NCBI GenBank assembly: GCA_033764095.1
Contig: JANRJF010000130.1
Coordinates: forward strand, 1 to 16,766
Length of the DNA stretch: 16,766 nt
From: JBDTMT01 sp033764095
GTDB lineage: Bacteria > Desulfobacterota > Binatia > HRBIN30 > CADEER01
Direction: 5' to 3'
Shown here: positions 7,228 to 13,944 of the stretch, in pieces
Position numbering within the stretch: the first letter of the stretch is position 1
Layout: each line of letters starts with the position of its first letter
The notes under the pieces: model-generated
Database searches by the model: none
Seen by the model: only the letters and a program-made list of their open reading frames with translations
What the model was told of the DNA's origin: nothing
Position numbers and translations under genes: made by a program

Positions 7228-7230
7228 TAT
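7202..7230 (+). promoter_or_regulatory. Putative arsR promoter
   Basis: TTGCCC (7202-7207) and CAATAT (7225-7230) are 17 bases apart, with weak matches of 4 of 6 and 3 of 6. A start 6-8 bases after the -10 would coincide with the arsR ATG at 7239, which has no Shine-Dalgarno, so the arsR message may be leaderless. The -10 lies within operator site 2, consistent with autorepression. Confidence 0.35.
7211..7230. promoter_or_regulatory. Probable ArsR operator, site 2 (arsR-proximal)
   Basis: ACATCGAAAGCTGTCAATAT matches site 1 at 16 of 20 positions in the same orientation, exactly 31 bp further on, about three helix turns. The differences fall in the central two bases and in two arm bases. It covers the -35 box of the leftward arsI promoter and the -10 region of the rightward arsR promoter, so it could control both genes. 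Confidence 0.55.
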
Positions 7231-7238
7231 CCTTCGCG

Positions 7239-7598
7239 ATGGACAAGCAGCTTTCGTACTGTTGTCCGCCGGTGCTCCACGGCGCGCTCGGCAAACGCGA
7301 CGCGGAAGAGCTCGCGGCGACCCTCAAGGCCCTCGCCGATCCGGTGCGCCTGCAGCTCTTGAGCTTCATCGCCGCGCAGCCGGACGGCGAGGCGTGCGTC
7401 TGCCACGTCACCGGCCCGGTGGGGCTCTCGCAGCCGACGGTCAGTCACCATCTCAAGCTGCTGCACCAGGCGGGGCTGCTGCAGCGCGAGAAGCGCGGCG
7501 CCTGGGTCTACTACCGCGTGATTGCGGAGCGGCTCGAAGCGGTGCGCAGCGCGCTCGCGACCCGCGCCCCGCGCGCCAAGAGCGCCAGGCGGGCATGA
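7239..7598 (+). CDS. arsR: ArsR, arsenic-responsive winged-helix repressor
   Basis: Dimeric ArsR/SmtB-family repressor of 119 residues that releases its operator on binding trivalent arsenic or antimony. The winged helix-turn-helix is clear: ALADPVRLQLLSFI (31-44), recognition region GLSQPTVSHHLKLLHQAGLL (62-81) and wing REKRGAWVYY (83-92). Candidate metal ligands are the vicinal pair C8-C9 near the N-terminus and C53-x-C55 (ACVCHV). The N-terminal pair recalls Corynebacterium CgArsR (C15, C16, C55), and the CVC recalls plasmid R773 ArsR. The ATG at 7239 is chosen because it lies just past the operator; longer frames read through the operators. Its TGA overlaps the ATG of a following fragment (ATGA), typical of an operon whose next gene is now broken. 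Confidence 0.93.
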   Translation: MDKQLSYCCPPVLHGALGKRDAEELAATLKALADPVRLQLLSFIAAQPDGEACVCHVTGPVGLSQPTVSHHLKLLHQAGLLQREKRGAWVYYRVIAERLEAVRSALATRAPRAKSARRA

Positions 7599-7675
7599 GC
7601 GGCGACCGGCCGGCGCTGTCGAGGCGCGCCGTCGCCGAGGCGGTCGGCCCTGCACTGCTGCCGGGCTGCTGGTGA
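7595..7675 (+). pseudogene. 5' remnant of an arsenic-type aquaglyceroporin (aqpS-like) gene
   Basis: A 26-codon frame whose ATG overlaps the arsR stop (ATGA), as a real translationally coupled gene would. LSRRAVAEAVGPALL resembles the conserved N-terminus of the aquaporin/MIP channels found in ars operons (SRRxxAExxGTALL, then the first membrane helix). The helix is cut after ALL: three residues later comes PGCW and a TGA. The body of the channel is missing. In intact operons of the Sinorhizobium meliloti aqpS type, the channel exports As(III) formed by ArsC. The similarity covers only about 15 residues, so the identity rests on context as much as sequence. Confidence 0.5.
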
Positions 7676-7846
7676 CGATGGGGTGCGGCGAGAGCTGCCC
7701 CTGCGTGCCGGGGCCGCGGCACGAGGACTGGCATGGCCGACCCGAAAGGCCGGCCGCCCGCCAAGGTGCGCGGCCGGCGCGACACTGGGCGCGCACAGCA
7801 GCCAGGCCGCAACCGGGGCTCGGATGCGCCGCCCGCCGTTTGCTAG
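7666..7846 (+). pseudogene. 3' remnant of an LMW-phosphatase-type arsC, frameshifted
   Basis: From 7666 the frame reads LLVTMGCGESCPCVPGPRHE then DW, matching the C-terminal third of thiol-dependent arsenate reductases of the low-molecular-weight tyrosine-phosphatase fold (consensus VVTMGCGDxCPxxPGKRYEDW). After the Trp codon (7729-7731) the family sequence resumes in the +1 frame at 7736 as ADPKGRPPAKVRGRRDTGRA (consensus DPxGxPxxEVRxxRDDI). That frame runs to a TAG at 7844. The catalytic N-terminal P-loop half is absent. The gene therefore has both a 5' deletion and a 1- or 2-base frameshift and cannot encode a working enzyme. Confidence 0.7.
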
Positions 7847-7859
7847 TCTGCGCCTCGCC

Positions 7860-8825
7860 ATGTCCGCCGAGCCACCCTTCGTCCCGCTGGACCCGCGCAA
7901 GTTCCGCGATCCGGCGCGCACGGCGAGCGGCGCGGCGCGCGCCAGCGTCGCGCTGACCCGTCTCGAGACGCTGTGGTTCAACACCGGCACGCTCTGCAAC
8001 ATCGCCTGCGCGCACTGTTACATCGAATCGTCGCCAACCAACGACCAGCTCGTCTACCTGACCACCGCCGAGGTCGGGGCAGTCCTCGACGAGGCGGCGG
8101 CGCTCGAGCGGCGCCCGCGCACGGTCGGCTTCACCGGCGGCGAGCCGTTTCTCAATCCGCAGATCGCCGAGCTGATCGAGCTCGGCCTGGCGCGCGGCCA
8201 TGACGTGCTGGTGCTGACCAACGCGATGCGGCCGATGATGCGGCCGCGCCTGCGGCAGCGCTTGGCCGAGCTGGCGCGCGGCGGCGCCGCGGCGCGTCTC
8301 ACCCTGCGCGTCAGCCTGGATCACTGGCGCGCCGCCGTGCACGACGCCGAACGCGGAGCGGGGAGCTTCGCCGAGACGCTGGCGGGACTGCGCTGGCTGC
8401 GCGACTACGGCCTGCGCCTCGCCGTCGCCGGCCGGCTGGGGACGGAGCACGAAGCCGCGCTGCGCGCCGGCTACGCGGCGCTGTTCGCGCGCGAGCAGCT
8501 GGCGATCGACGCCGCCGACCCGGCCGCGCTGGTGCTCTTCCCGGAGATGGCCGCCGACCGCGACGTGCCGGAGATCACGGTCGATTGCTGGCGCATCCTG
8601 CGGCGCGATCCCGCCGCGGTCATGTGCGCCTCGAGCCGCATGGTGGTGAAGCGGCGCGGCGCCGCCGCGCCGGCGGTGGTCGCCTGCACGTTGCTGCCCT
8701 ACGACCCGCGCTTCGAGCTGGCGCCGACGCTGGCCGGCGCGCTCGGGCCGGTGGCGCTCAATCATCCGCACTGCGCCCGCTTCTGCGTGCTCGGCGGCGC
8801 CAGCTGCCAGGCGCCCGGCGGCTGA
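7860..8825 (+). CDS. Radical SAM protein with C-terminal cysteine cluster
   Basis: Radical S-adenosylmethionine enzyme of 321 residues, reaction unknown. C46, C50 and C53 form the CX3CX2C site for the 4Fe-4S cluster (TLCNIACAHCYIESSP). GFTGGEPFLNP (90-100) carries the GGEP SAM-contact motif, and VLTNAM and RVSLDHW are the expected later strands. The C-terminus has C243, C256, C276, C305, C309 and C316, a spacing that suggests a SPASM/twitch-like auxiliary cluster. ATG 7860 is preferred because it begins just upstream of conserved sequence; the frame is open to 7683 but that part overlaps the arsC remnant. A TGCTAGTCT extended -10-like element (7841-7849) precedes it with no ribosome site. Downstream lies a convergent gene 13 bases away. 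An arsenic role is possible by position only. Confidence 0.8.
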   Translation: MSAEPPFVPLDPRKFRDPARTASGAARASVALTRLETLWFNTGTLCNIACAHCYIESSPTNDQLVYLTTAEVGAVLDEAAALERRPRTVGFTGGEPFLNPQIAELIELGLARGHDVLVLTNAMRPMMRPRLRQRLAELARGGAAARLTLRVSLDHWRAAVHDAERGAGSFAETLAGLRWLRDYGLRLAVAGRLGTEHEAALRAGYAALFAREQLAIDAADPAALVLFPEMAADRDVPEITVDCWRILRRDPAAVMCASSRMVVKRRGAAAPAVVACTLLPYDPRFELAPTLAGALGPVALNHPHCARFCVLGGASCQAPGG

Positions 8826-8838
8826 GGCACGGCCGCGC

Positions 8839-9906
8839 TCACCAGCGGTGATCGAACTCCTCCGCCCAGCCGATCAGATCGTGCACCGGTCGCGCGCTGC
8901 CGTCGACGCGGATGGTGCCGTGCCAGCGGCCGAAACAGCAGACACCGCCGGAGCGCATGACGCCGAGGCTGGTGTGGACGCGGTGCGCGACGATCGGCTC
9001 GAGCACCAGGTCGACCGCGCCGCCGTGCTCGGCGCGCACCCGCCACGGACGCATCCAGTCGCGCGCATCGTACTCCCAGCGCAGGTCCTCCATGATCTTG
9101 TGCAGGCGCCCGTCGATCAGCAGCCCGTTCTCGTTCACGCCGGTGCCGGTGGTCCACTTGGCGCCGAGGTTGACGCCGATGCGGACGCCGTCCTGCACGC
9201 CGGTGGCGACGCCCCAGTTCCAGAACGACTGGTACGGCCAGACTCCGCGACCGAAGTCCTGCACCGCGTGGCACTCGGCCGGGTCCATGACGTAGCGCCG
9301 CTCGCCGACCAGCACCGTGCCCTCGCAGGGCAGGGTGTTGTGCTTGGAGTTGAGCTGAAAGCGCGCGCGGGTCCACGGGACGACGATGTTGAGGCTCTCC
9401 TGGCCGGGCGGGCGACGCACGACGAAGTCGGCGACCAGGCGCTCGCCGCTCTTCGCGACGCCGTCGAACTCGACCTGCATGTCACCGCCGTCGGTGATGT
9501 TGCAGTACGCCAGCGAGCGGCTGCGGAAGGCGACGCTGCGCTCGACGTGCTCGGGCAATGCCAGGGAGCCGGGCCGCGCCAGGGCCATGCCGGCAACCGT
9601 CTGGCGGCTCTCGAAGTCGATGAAGGTCACCTGGCAGAAGGCCGCGTAGTCGATGTCGGCGAGGGTCACCGAGAAGACGAAGCGCGGGCTGATCCAGTTC
9701 CAGAAGTTCCAGCGCTTCTTGCGCAGCCAGTGGCCGCGCAGGTTGGCGCGCACCAGCGGCTGGCGCGACCAGCCGACCGCGGCGTCGTTGAGGCGGCCGC
9801 GCGCGTCGCACAGGTCGGTCGGCGCGGTGAGCTCGCGCTCGACGTAGACCCCGGGCGTCGCACGGCCGGCGACGATCGGTAGGCGGTCGGGCAACGACGC
9901 AGGCAT
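8839..9906 (-). CDS. DUF2804 family protein
   Basis: Member of the DUF2804 (PF10974) family, function not established, 355 residues with no signal peptide. The diagnostic N-terminal half is present: DLCDARGRLNDAAVGWSR (31-48), LRGHWLRKKRWNFWNW (56-71) and FVFSVTLADIDYA (77-89). An alternating-strand, Trp-rich body follows (PYQSFWNWG, GAKWTTGTGVNENG, CCFGRWHG) and suggests a large beta-barrel, as in calycin-like lipid-binding folds; that fold is inference. ATG 9906 is chosen because recognisable family sequence begins about 20 residues later; the frame continues to 10311 but would cross the divergent oxidoreductase. Only a weak AGGCG lies upstream. It is divergent from the aromatic-catabolism genes and convergent, 13 bases apart, with the radical SAM gene. 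Confidence 0.85.
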   Translation of the reverse strand: MPASLPDRLPIVAGRATPGVYVERELTAPTDLCDARGRLNDAAVGWSRQPLVRANLRGHWLRKKRWNFWNWISPRFVFSVTLADIDYAAFCQVTFIDFESRQTVAGMALARPGSLALPEHVERSVAFRSRSLAYCNITDGGDMQVEFDGVAKSGERLVADFVVRRPPGQESLNIVVPWTRARFQLNSKHNTLPCEGTVLVGERRYVMDPAECHAVQDFGRGVWPYQSFWNWGVATGVQDGVRIGVNLGAKWTTGTGVNENGLLIDGRLHKIMEDLRWEYDARDWMRPWRVRAEHGGAVDLVLEPIVAHRVHTSLGVMRSGGVCCFGRWHGTIRVDGSARPVHDLIGWAEEFDHRW

Positions 9907-9985
9907 CGCGCCTGGATGCCAGCCCGACGGCCGCCCGGCAAGCAGCGGGCGGGCACCGCGGACGCGTATCGGCACGCACCCACCG

Positions 9986-10003
9986 CGCGCCGCCGGCGGC
10001 GCG
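9986..10003. promoter_or_regulatory. 18-bp perfect palindrome in the divergent spacer
   Basis: CGCGCCGCCGGCGGCGCG is a perfect inverted repeat with 9-base arms and no spacer. It lies about midway in the 175-bp gap between the DUF2804 gene (start 9906, leftward) and the oxidoreductase gene (start 10082, rightward). It could be an operator for a dimeric regulator controlling both directions. It is made only of G and C, so in this genome a chance origin is not excluded. No regulator gene is adjacent. Confidence 0.3.
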
Positions 10004-10081
10004 ACCGACAGCGGCCGCCGTGCCACACCGCACCGGCCGCTCGATCTGGCAGCCGCAGCGGCTTCATGGCATGGGACGCCC

Positions 10082-11257
10082 GTGCCGATCGAACCCGCCA
10101 GCGATCCGTTCGCCCCCGCCCAGCTCGGACCGCTGCGGCTGCGCAACCGCATCATCAAGGCCGCGACCTTCGAGGGGATGACGCGCGCCCACGCGCCGAG
10201 CGAGCGGCTGATCGAGTTCCACCGCCGCATGGCGGCGGGCGGCGTCGGCCTGACCACGGTCGCGTTCTGCGCCGTCTCGCGCGACGGCATCGGCACGCCG
10301 AACGAGATCATCCTGTCGGACGCCGCACTGCCGGGGCTGCGCCAACTCGCCGACGCGGTGCACGCCGAGGGCGCCGCGGTGTCGGCGCAGATCGGTCATG
10401 CGGGCGCGGTCGCCGCCGCCGCTGGCCTGAAGGCCGTGTCGCCTTCGGCGTTCTGGAGCGCCATGGCCTTCCGCCGCACCCGCGCCGCCAGCGCGGCGGA
10501 CATCGCGCGCATCATCGACGCGTTCGGCGCCGCGGCGCGGCTGCTCGAGCGCGCCGGCTTCGACGCGGTCGAGATCCACCTCGGCCATGGCTATCTGGCG
10601 AGCGAGTTCCTGTCGCCGAAGCTGAACCGCCGCACCGACGAATGGGGCGGCCCGCTGGAGCGGCGCGCGCGCTTCGCGCGCGAGGTCGTACGGGCGGTGC
10701 GCGCGGCGGTCGGTACCCGGCTGGCGGTGACCGCCAAGCTGAACATGGCGGACGGCGTGCCGGGTGGGCTGTGGCTCGACGAGAGCGTCGCGGTGGCGCG
10801 CCTGCTCGAGGACGACGGCGGGCTCGACGCGATCGAGCTCACCGGCGGCAGCTCGCTGGAGAACCCCATGTACCTGTTCCGCGGCGAGGCGCCGATCGCG
10901 GAGATGGCGGCCGTCTTCCCGCAGCCGATCCGCAGCGCCTTCCGCCTGTTCGGAGCGCGCTTCCTGCACAGCTACCCGTTCGAAGAGGCGTACTTCCTGC
11001 CCTACGCGCGCCAGTTCCGCGCCGCGCTGCGCATGCCGCTCATCCTGCTCGGCGGCATCACCCGCCGCGCGACCATCGAGCGCGCCATGGCCGAGGGATT
11101 CGAGTTCGTCGCGCTGGGGCGGGCGCTGCTGCGCGAGCCGGACCTGGTCAATCGCTTCGCCGGCCGCACCGCGCAGGAGTCGCTCTGCGTGCACTGCAAC
11201 AAGTGCATGCCGACCATCTACCGCGGCACCCACTGCGTGCTCGCGGCGCCGGCTTGA
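10082..11257 (+). CDS. NADH:flavin oxidoreductase, Old Yellow Enzyme family
   Basis: FMN-dependent TIM-barrel reductase of 391 residues that would reduce activated C=C or related bonds using NAD(P)H. The start is GPLRLRNRIIKAATFEGMT, the FMN-binding first strands. HLGHGYL (166-172) supplies the substrate-anion-binding pair H166 and H169, and LSPKLNRRTDEWGGPLERR (178-196) is the family signature. GGIT and FVALGRALLREPDL bind the FMN phosphate. C369, C372, C375 and C385 (CVHCNKC...C) near the end resemble the 4Fe-4S ligands of the 2,4-dienoyl-CoA reductase branch, though the C-terminal NADPH domains of that enzyme are absent. GTG 10082 is used because nearby ATG codons are out of frame. The stop is 38 bases before the monooxygenase ATG, so this is probably the first gene of an operon. 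Substrate unknown. Confidence 0.9.
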   Translation: MPIEPASDPFAPAQLGPLRLRNRIIKAATFEGMTRAHAPSERLIEFHRRMAAGGVGLTTVAFCAVSRDGIGTPNEIILSDAALPGLRQLADAVHAEGAAVSAQIGHAGAVAAAAGLKAVSPSAFWSAMAFRRTRAASAADIARIIDAFGAAARLLERAGFDAVEIHLGHGYLASEFLSPKLNRRTDEWGGPLERRARFAREVVRAVRAAVGTRLAVTAKLNMADGVPGGLWLDESVAVARLLEDDGGLDAIELTGGSSLENPMYLFRGEAPIAEMAAVFPQPIRSAFRLFGARFLHSYPFEEAYFLPYARQFRAALRMPLILLGGITRRATIERAMAEGFEFVALGRALLREPDLVNRFAGRTAQESLCVHCNKCMPTIYRGTHCVLAAPA

Positions 11258-11295
11258 CCCGGCGCGGTCCGGGCGGCCGCGGAGGGCGAGGCGAG

Positions 11296-12903
11296 ATGAC
11301 CGACAGCGACTGCGCCACGGCGGCAGGCGGCGACCACACCGCCGTGCTGGTGGTCGGGGCAGGACCGACCGGCCTGCTGCTCGCCGCCGAGCTGCGGCGG
11401 CACGGCGTCGCCTGCCGGCTGATCGACGCGCGGCCGGCGCCGCAGCACTGGGACCGCGCCACCGTGGTCCACCCGCGCTCGCTGGAGCTGTTCGAGTCGC
11501 TCGGCGTGGTCGAACGCTTTCTCGCCGCCGGCACGCCGCAGCGCGCGGTGCAGGTGCACTCCGGCGGGCAGCTGCTCGGCGTGATGGATCTGGCCAGCTG
11601 CGGCAGCGTCTACGGCTACAACCTCGGCCTCTCGGAGGAGGTCACCGAGTCGATCCTGACCGAATACCTGCGGCGGCAGGGTGGCGACGTGCAGCGCGAC
11701 GCGCGGCTGGTCGGCTTCGCCGCGCACGCCGGCGGCGTGCGCGCCGAGATCGCACGCGACGGCAGGCGCGAGGTGGTGGCGGCGGAGTGGATGGTCGGGT
11801 GCGACGGGCTGCACAGTCCGACCCGTGAGCTGAGCGGCATCGGCTTCGACGGCCACGACATCGGCCGACCGTGGGCCGTCTTCGACGCGACGCTGCAGGG
11901 CTGGAGCGCGCGCTACGACGTCACCTTCGCCTATCTCGACGCGCTGCCGGTGATCCTCACCGCGCTGCCGGGCCGGCGCTGGCGCGTCTACCTGCGGCCG
12001 AGCACGCCGCAGTCGGACCTGGTCGCCGACGCCGCCGCGACGCTGCGCCGCTATGCGCCGCAGGTCTCGTTCACCGCGGTCGAGAACCCCACCCGTTTCC
12101 ACTGCCATACACGCGTCGCCACCCGCTTCCGGGCCGGACGCGTGCTGCTCGCCGGCGATGCGGCGCACCTCTGTTCCCCGGCGGAAGGGCACGGCATGAA
12201 CTGCGGCCTGCAGGACGCCTTCAACCTCGCCTGGAAGCTGGCGCTGGTCTGTCGGGGTGCGGCGGACGCGTGCCTGCTCGACAGCTACGAGGCGGAACGC
12301 CGCCCGGCGGCTGAGCTCGTCATGCGATCGGGCGACGCGGTCGAAGCGGCGCAGGCGCTGACCGATCCGGCGGCGCGGGCGGCGCGCGACCGCACCATGC
12401 GCGCCACCCTCGCCGACCCGGCCGCGCGGCACCACGAGGTGGTCGCCGAGGCGGAGCTCAACGTGAGCTACGGCGGATCACCGATCGTCTGCGGCGCCGC
12501 CGACGGTCCGCTCGGCGCCGGGCAGCGCCTGCCCGATACGATCGACGTGCGCCTGCCCTCCGGTGCAACGGAGCGCCTGCACAGGCTCGCCCATCGCGCC
12601 GGGCACACCGTGCTGCTGCTCGGCCGCGACCCAGCGGTGCTGCGCGCCGCGTGGGCCGCGCTCCCGGCGCGCGCCGCGGCGTCGCCGCTCTTCGCCGCGG
12701 CGTTCGCCTTCGCCGCGACGGCGGGGGAGGCGGACGGCATCGGGCAGCTCGCGCCCGCGGCGGCGGCGCGGCTCGGCGTCGCCGACCTGTGCCTCGTCGC
12801 GGTGCGTCCGGACGGATACATCGGCGCGCGCGCCGATCGCGACCCGCTGGGCGCGCTGGAGCGCTATCGGGGGCTGGTCGCATCCGCTCGATCCGCGGCG
12901 TGA
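11296..12903 (+). CDS. FAD-dependent aromatic-ring monooxygenase (PHBH/MhpA-like)
   Basis: Class A flavoprotein monooxygenase of 535 residues that would hydroxylate a phenolic compound with O2 and NAD(P)H. The Rossmann FAD motif VVGAGPTGLLLAAEL lies at 19-33. The DG motif VGCDGLHSPTRE (168-178) takes part in both FAD and NADPH binding. The GD motif GRVLLAGDAAHLCSPAEGHGMNCGLQDAFNLAWKLALV begins at residue 281. The last 100 or so residues (GHTVLLLGRDP onward) match the thioredoxin-like C-terminal domain seen in phenol hydroxylase, MhpA and RdmE-type enzymes. ATG 11296 is preceded by GGAGGGCGAGGCGAG. It lies between the oxidoreductase and the ring-cleaving dioxygenase, so making a catechol for the latter is the natural reading. 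The exact phenol cannot be told from the sequence. Confidence 0.9.
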   Translation: MTDSDCATAAGGDHTAVLVVGAGPTGLLLAAELRRHGVACRLIDARPAPQHWDRATVVHPRSLELFESLGVVERFLAAGTPQRAVQVHSGGQLLGVMDLASCGSVYGYNLGLSEEVTESILTEYLRRQGGDVQRDARLVGFAAHAGGVRAEIARDGRREVVAAEWMVGCDGLHSPTRELSGIGFDGHDIGRPWAVFDATLQGWSARYDVTFAYLDALPVILTALPGRRWRVYLRPSTPQSDLVADAAATLRRYAPQVSFTAVENPTRFHCHTRVATRFRAGRVLLAGDAAHLCSPAEGHGMNCGLQDAFNLAWKLALVCRGAADACLLDSYEAERRPAAELVMRSGDAVEAAQALTDPAARAARDRTMRATLADPAARHHEVVAEAELNVSYGGSPIVCGAADGPLGAGQRLPDTIDVRLPSGATERLHRLAHRAGHTVLLLGRDPAVLRAAWAALPARAAASPLFAAAFAFAATAGEADGIGQLAPAAAARLGVADLCLVAVRPDGYIGARADRDPLGALERYRGLVASARSAA

Positions 12904-12987
12904 GCGCCGCCGGCGCCGCGCTCGGCAGCGCACCTTGAAGCACCACGCGATCCGCGACATGGGAGGTCGCGCAGCGGGAGGAACCAG

Positions 12988-13869
12988 ATGGCCAGCATCG
13001 TCGACATCGCGCAGATCGGGGTGACCGTCGCGGACCGCGCCGCCTGGGAGCGCTTCGCCGCCGACGTGCTCGGCTTCCCGACCTGGCGGTCCGACGACGG
13101 CGCGCTGACCTACTGTCGCATCGACGGCTACCACCATCGCCTGGCGTTGCGCGACGGCGCCGCGGGGCTCGCCTACGTGACCTACGATGTCGGCGACGCC
13201 GCCGGCCTGCAGGCCTGGCGGGAGGCGCTCAGCCGCAAGCAGGTGGCGTGGCAGCCGCTCGCCCCCGCCGAGGCGGCGCGCCGCCGGGTCAGCGCGGCAA
13301 TCGAATTGTGCGACCCGGACGGCCACCGCATCGCGCTCGGCCACGGCTTCGACGTCGCGCCGGAACCGTGTCGGTACACGCGGCCGCTGTCGGTGCTGCG
13401 CCTTGGACACGCCGCGCTCACCGTGTCCGACACGGCGCGCGCCCACCAGTTCTACACCGACGTGCTCGGCTTCCGCCTGTCGGACTGGGTCCACGTCAGC
13501 GACGCGATCCGCCTCTGCTTCCTGCGCGTCAACGCGCGCCACCATGCGCTGGCGCTGCTGCCGTGCGGGCCGGGCCTGGCGCCGCGGCTGCAACACGCCA
13601 TGGTCGAGGTCGAGACGCTCGACGACCTGATGCGCAGCTACCACCACGCGCGCGCCGTCGGCGCGCCGATCGGCATGGGGCCGGGCAAGCATCCGAACTG
13701 CGAGACGCTGCACTGCTACGTGCAGACCCCGGGCGGCTTCGCGCTGGAGTTCGGCTACGGCCATCGGCGGGTGAACGACGCGACGCACCAGCCGGTGATC
13801 TTCCCGGCCGGCACGCCGGTGGACGTCTGGGGCGGCGACGTGCAGTCGCCCGAATTCATCCTCGGCTGA
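12988..13869 (+). CDS. Type I extradiol catechol dioxygenase (two-domain VOC)
   Basis: Fe(II) meta-cleavage dioxygenase of 293 residues, the usual BphC-type length, built of two VOC modules. Aligning by eye to BphC gives the iron ligands H141 (LGHAALTV), H203 (LQHAMVEV) and E254 (FALEFGYG). H186, H235 and Y244 fall at the places of the BphC acid-base and substrate-contact residues (H195, H241, Y250). All six are present, so it should be active. ATG 12988 has GGGAGG 6 bases upstream. It follows the monooxygenase after 84 bases and probably shares its transcript. Ring cleavage of the catechol made by that enzyme would be the next pathway step. No ring-fission hydrolase or decarboxylase lies in the window. 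Substrate could be a biphenyl-, steroid- or phenylpropanoid-derived catechol. Confidence 0.9.
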   Translation: MASIVDIAQIGVTVADRAAWERFAADVLGFPTWRSDDGALTYCRIDGYHHRLALRDGAAGLAYVTYDVGDAAGLQAWREALSRKQVAWQPLAPAEAARRRVSAAIELCDPDGHRIALGHGFDVAPEPCRYTRPLSVLRLGHAALTVSDTARAHQFYTDVLGFRLSDWVHVSDAIRLCFLRVNARHHALALLPCGPGLAPRLQHAMVEVETLDDLMRSYHHARAVGAPIGMGPGKHPNCETLHCYVQTPGGFALEFGYGHRRVNDATHQPVIFPAGTPVDVWGGDVQSPEFILG

Positions 13870-13932
13870 GCGGGCGGATCACCCGGGCGGCCAGCGCCCG
13901 TCACCCGCATTCGCTCCGGCGCGGTAGGACGG

Positions 13933-13938
13933 TATGGT
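13933..13938 (+). promoter_or_regulatory. Possible -10 element for the primase-polymerase gene
   Basis: TATGGT ends 6 bases before the GTG at 13945, in a 75-base gap of otherwise G/C-rich sequence. No -35 of quality is visible (TTCGCT at 13910-13915 has 3 of 6), and no ribosome site follows. If used, the transcript would begin at or next to the start codon. Confidence 0.25.
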
Positions 13939-13944
13939 GGCCGC

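Noticed and set aside
7683..7859. Longer radical SAM protein starting at 7683
   Set aside because: The added residues come from the arsC remnant read in another frame and have no radical SAM family sequence; ATG 7860 fits better.
9916..11295. Upstream extension of the monooxygenase frame, giving a protein of almost 1000 residues
   Set aside because: The extra part lies out of frame over the Old-Yellow-type reductase gene and has no domain. The FAD motif begins just after ATG 11296, which has a ribosome site.
12902..12923. Small hairpin GAGCGC...GCGCTC at the monooxygenase stop codon as a terminator
   Set aside because: Only 6 bp with a 10-base loop and no T-run; the dioxygenase follows in the same direction with a strong ribosome site, so an operon reading is preferred.
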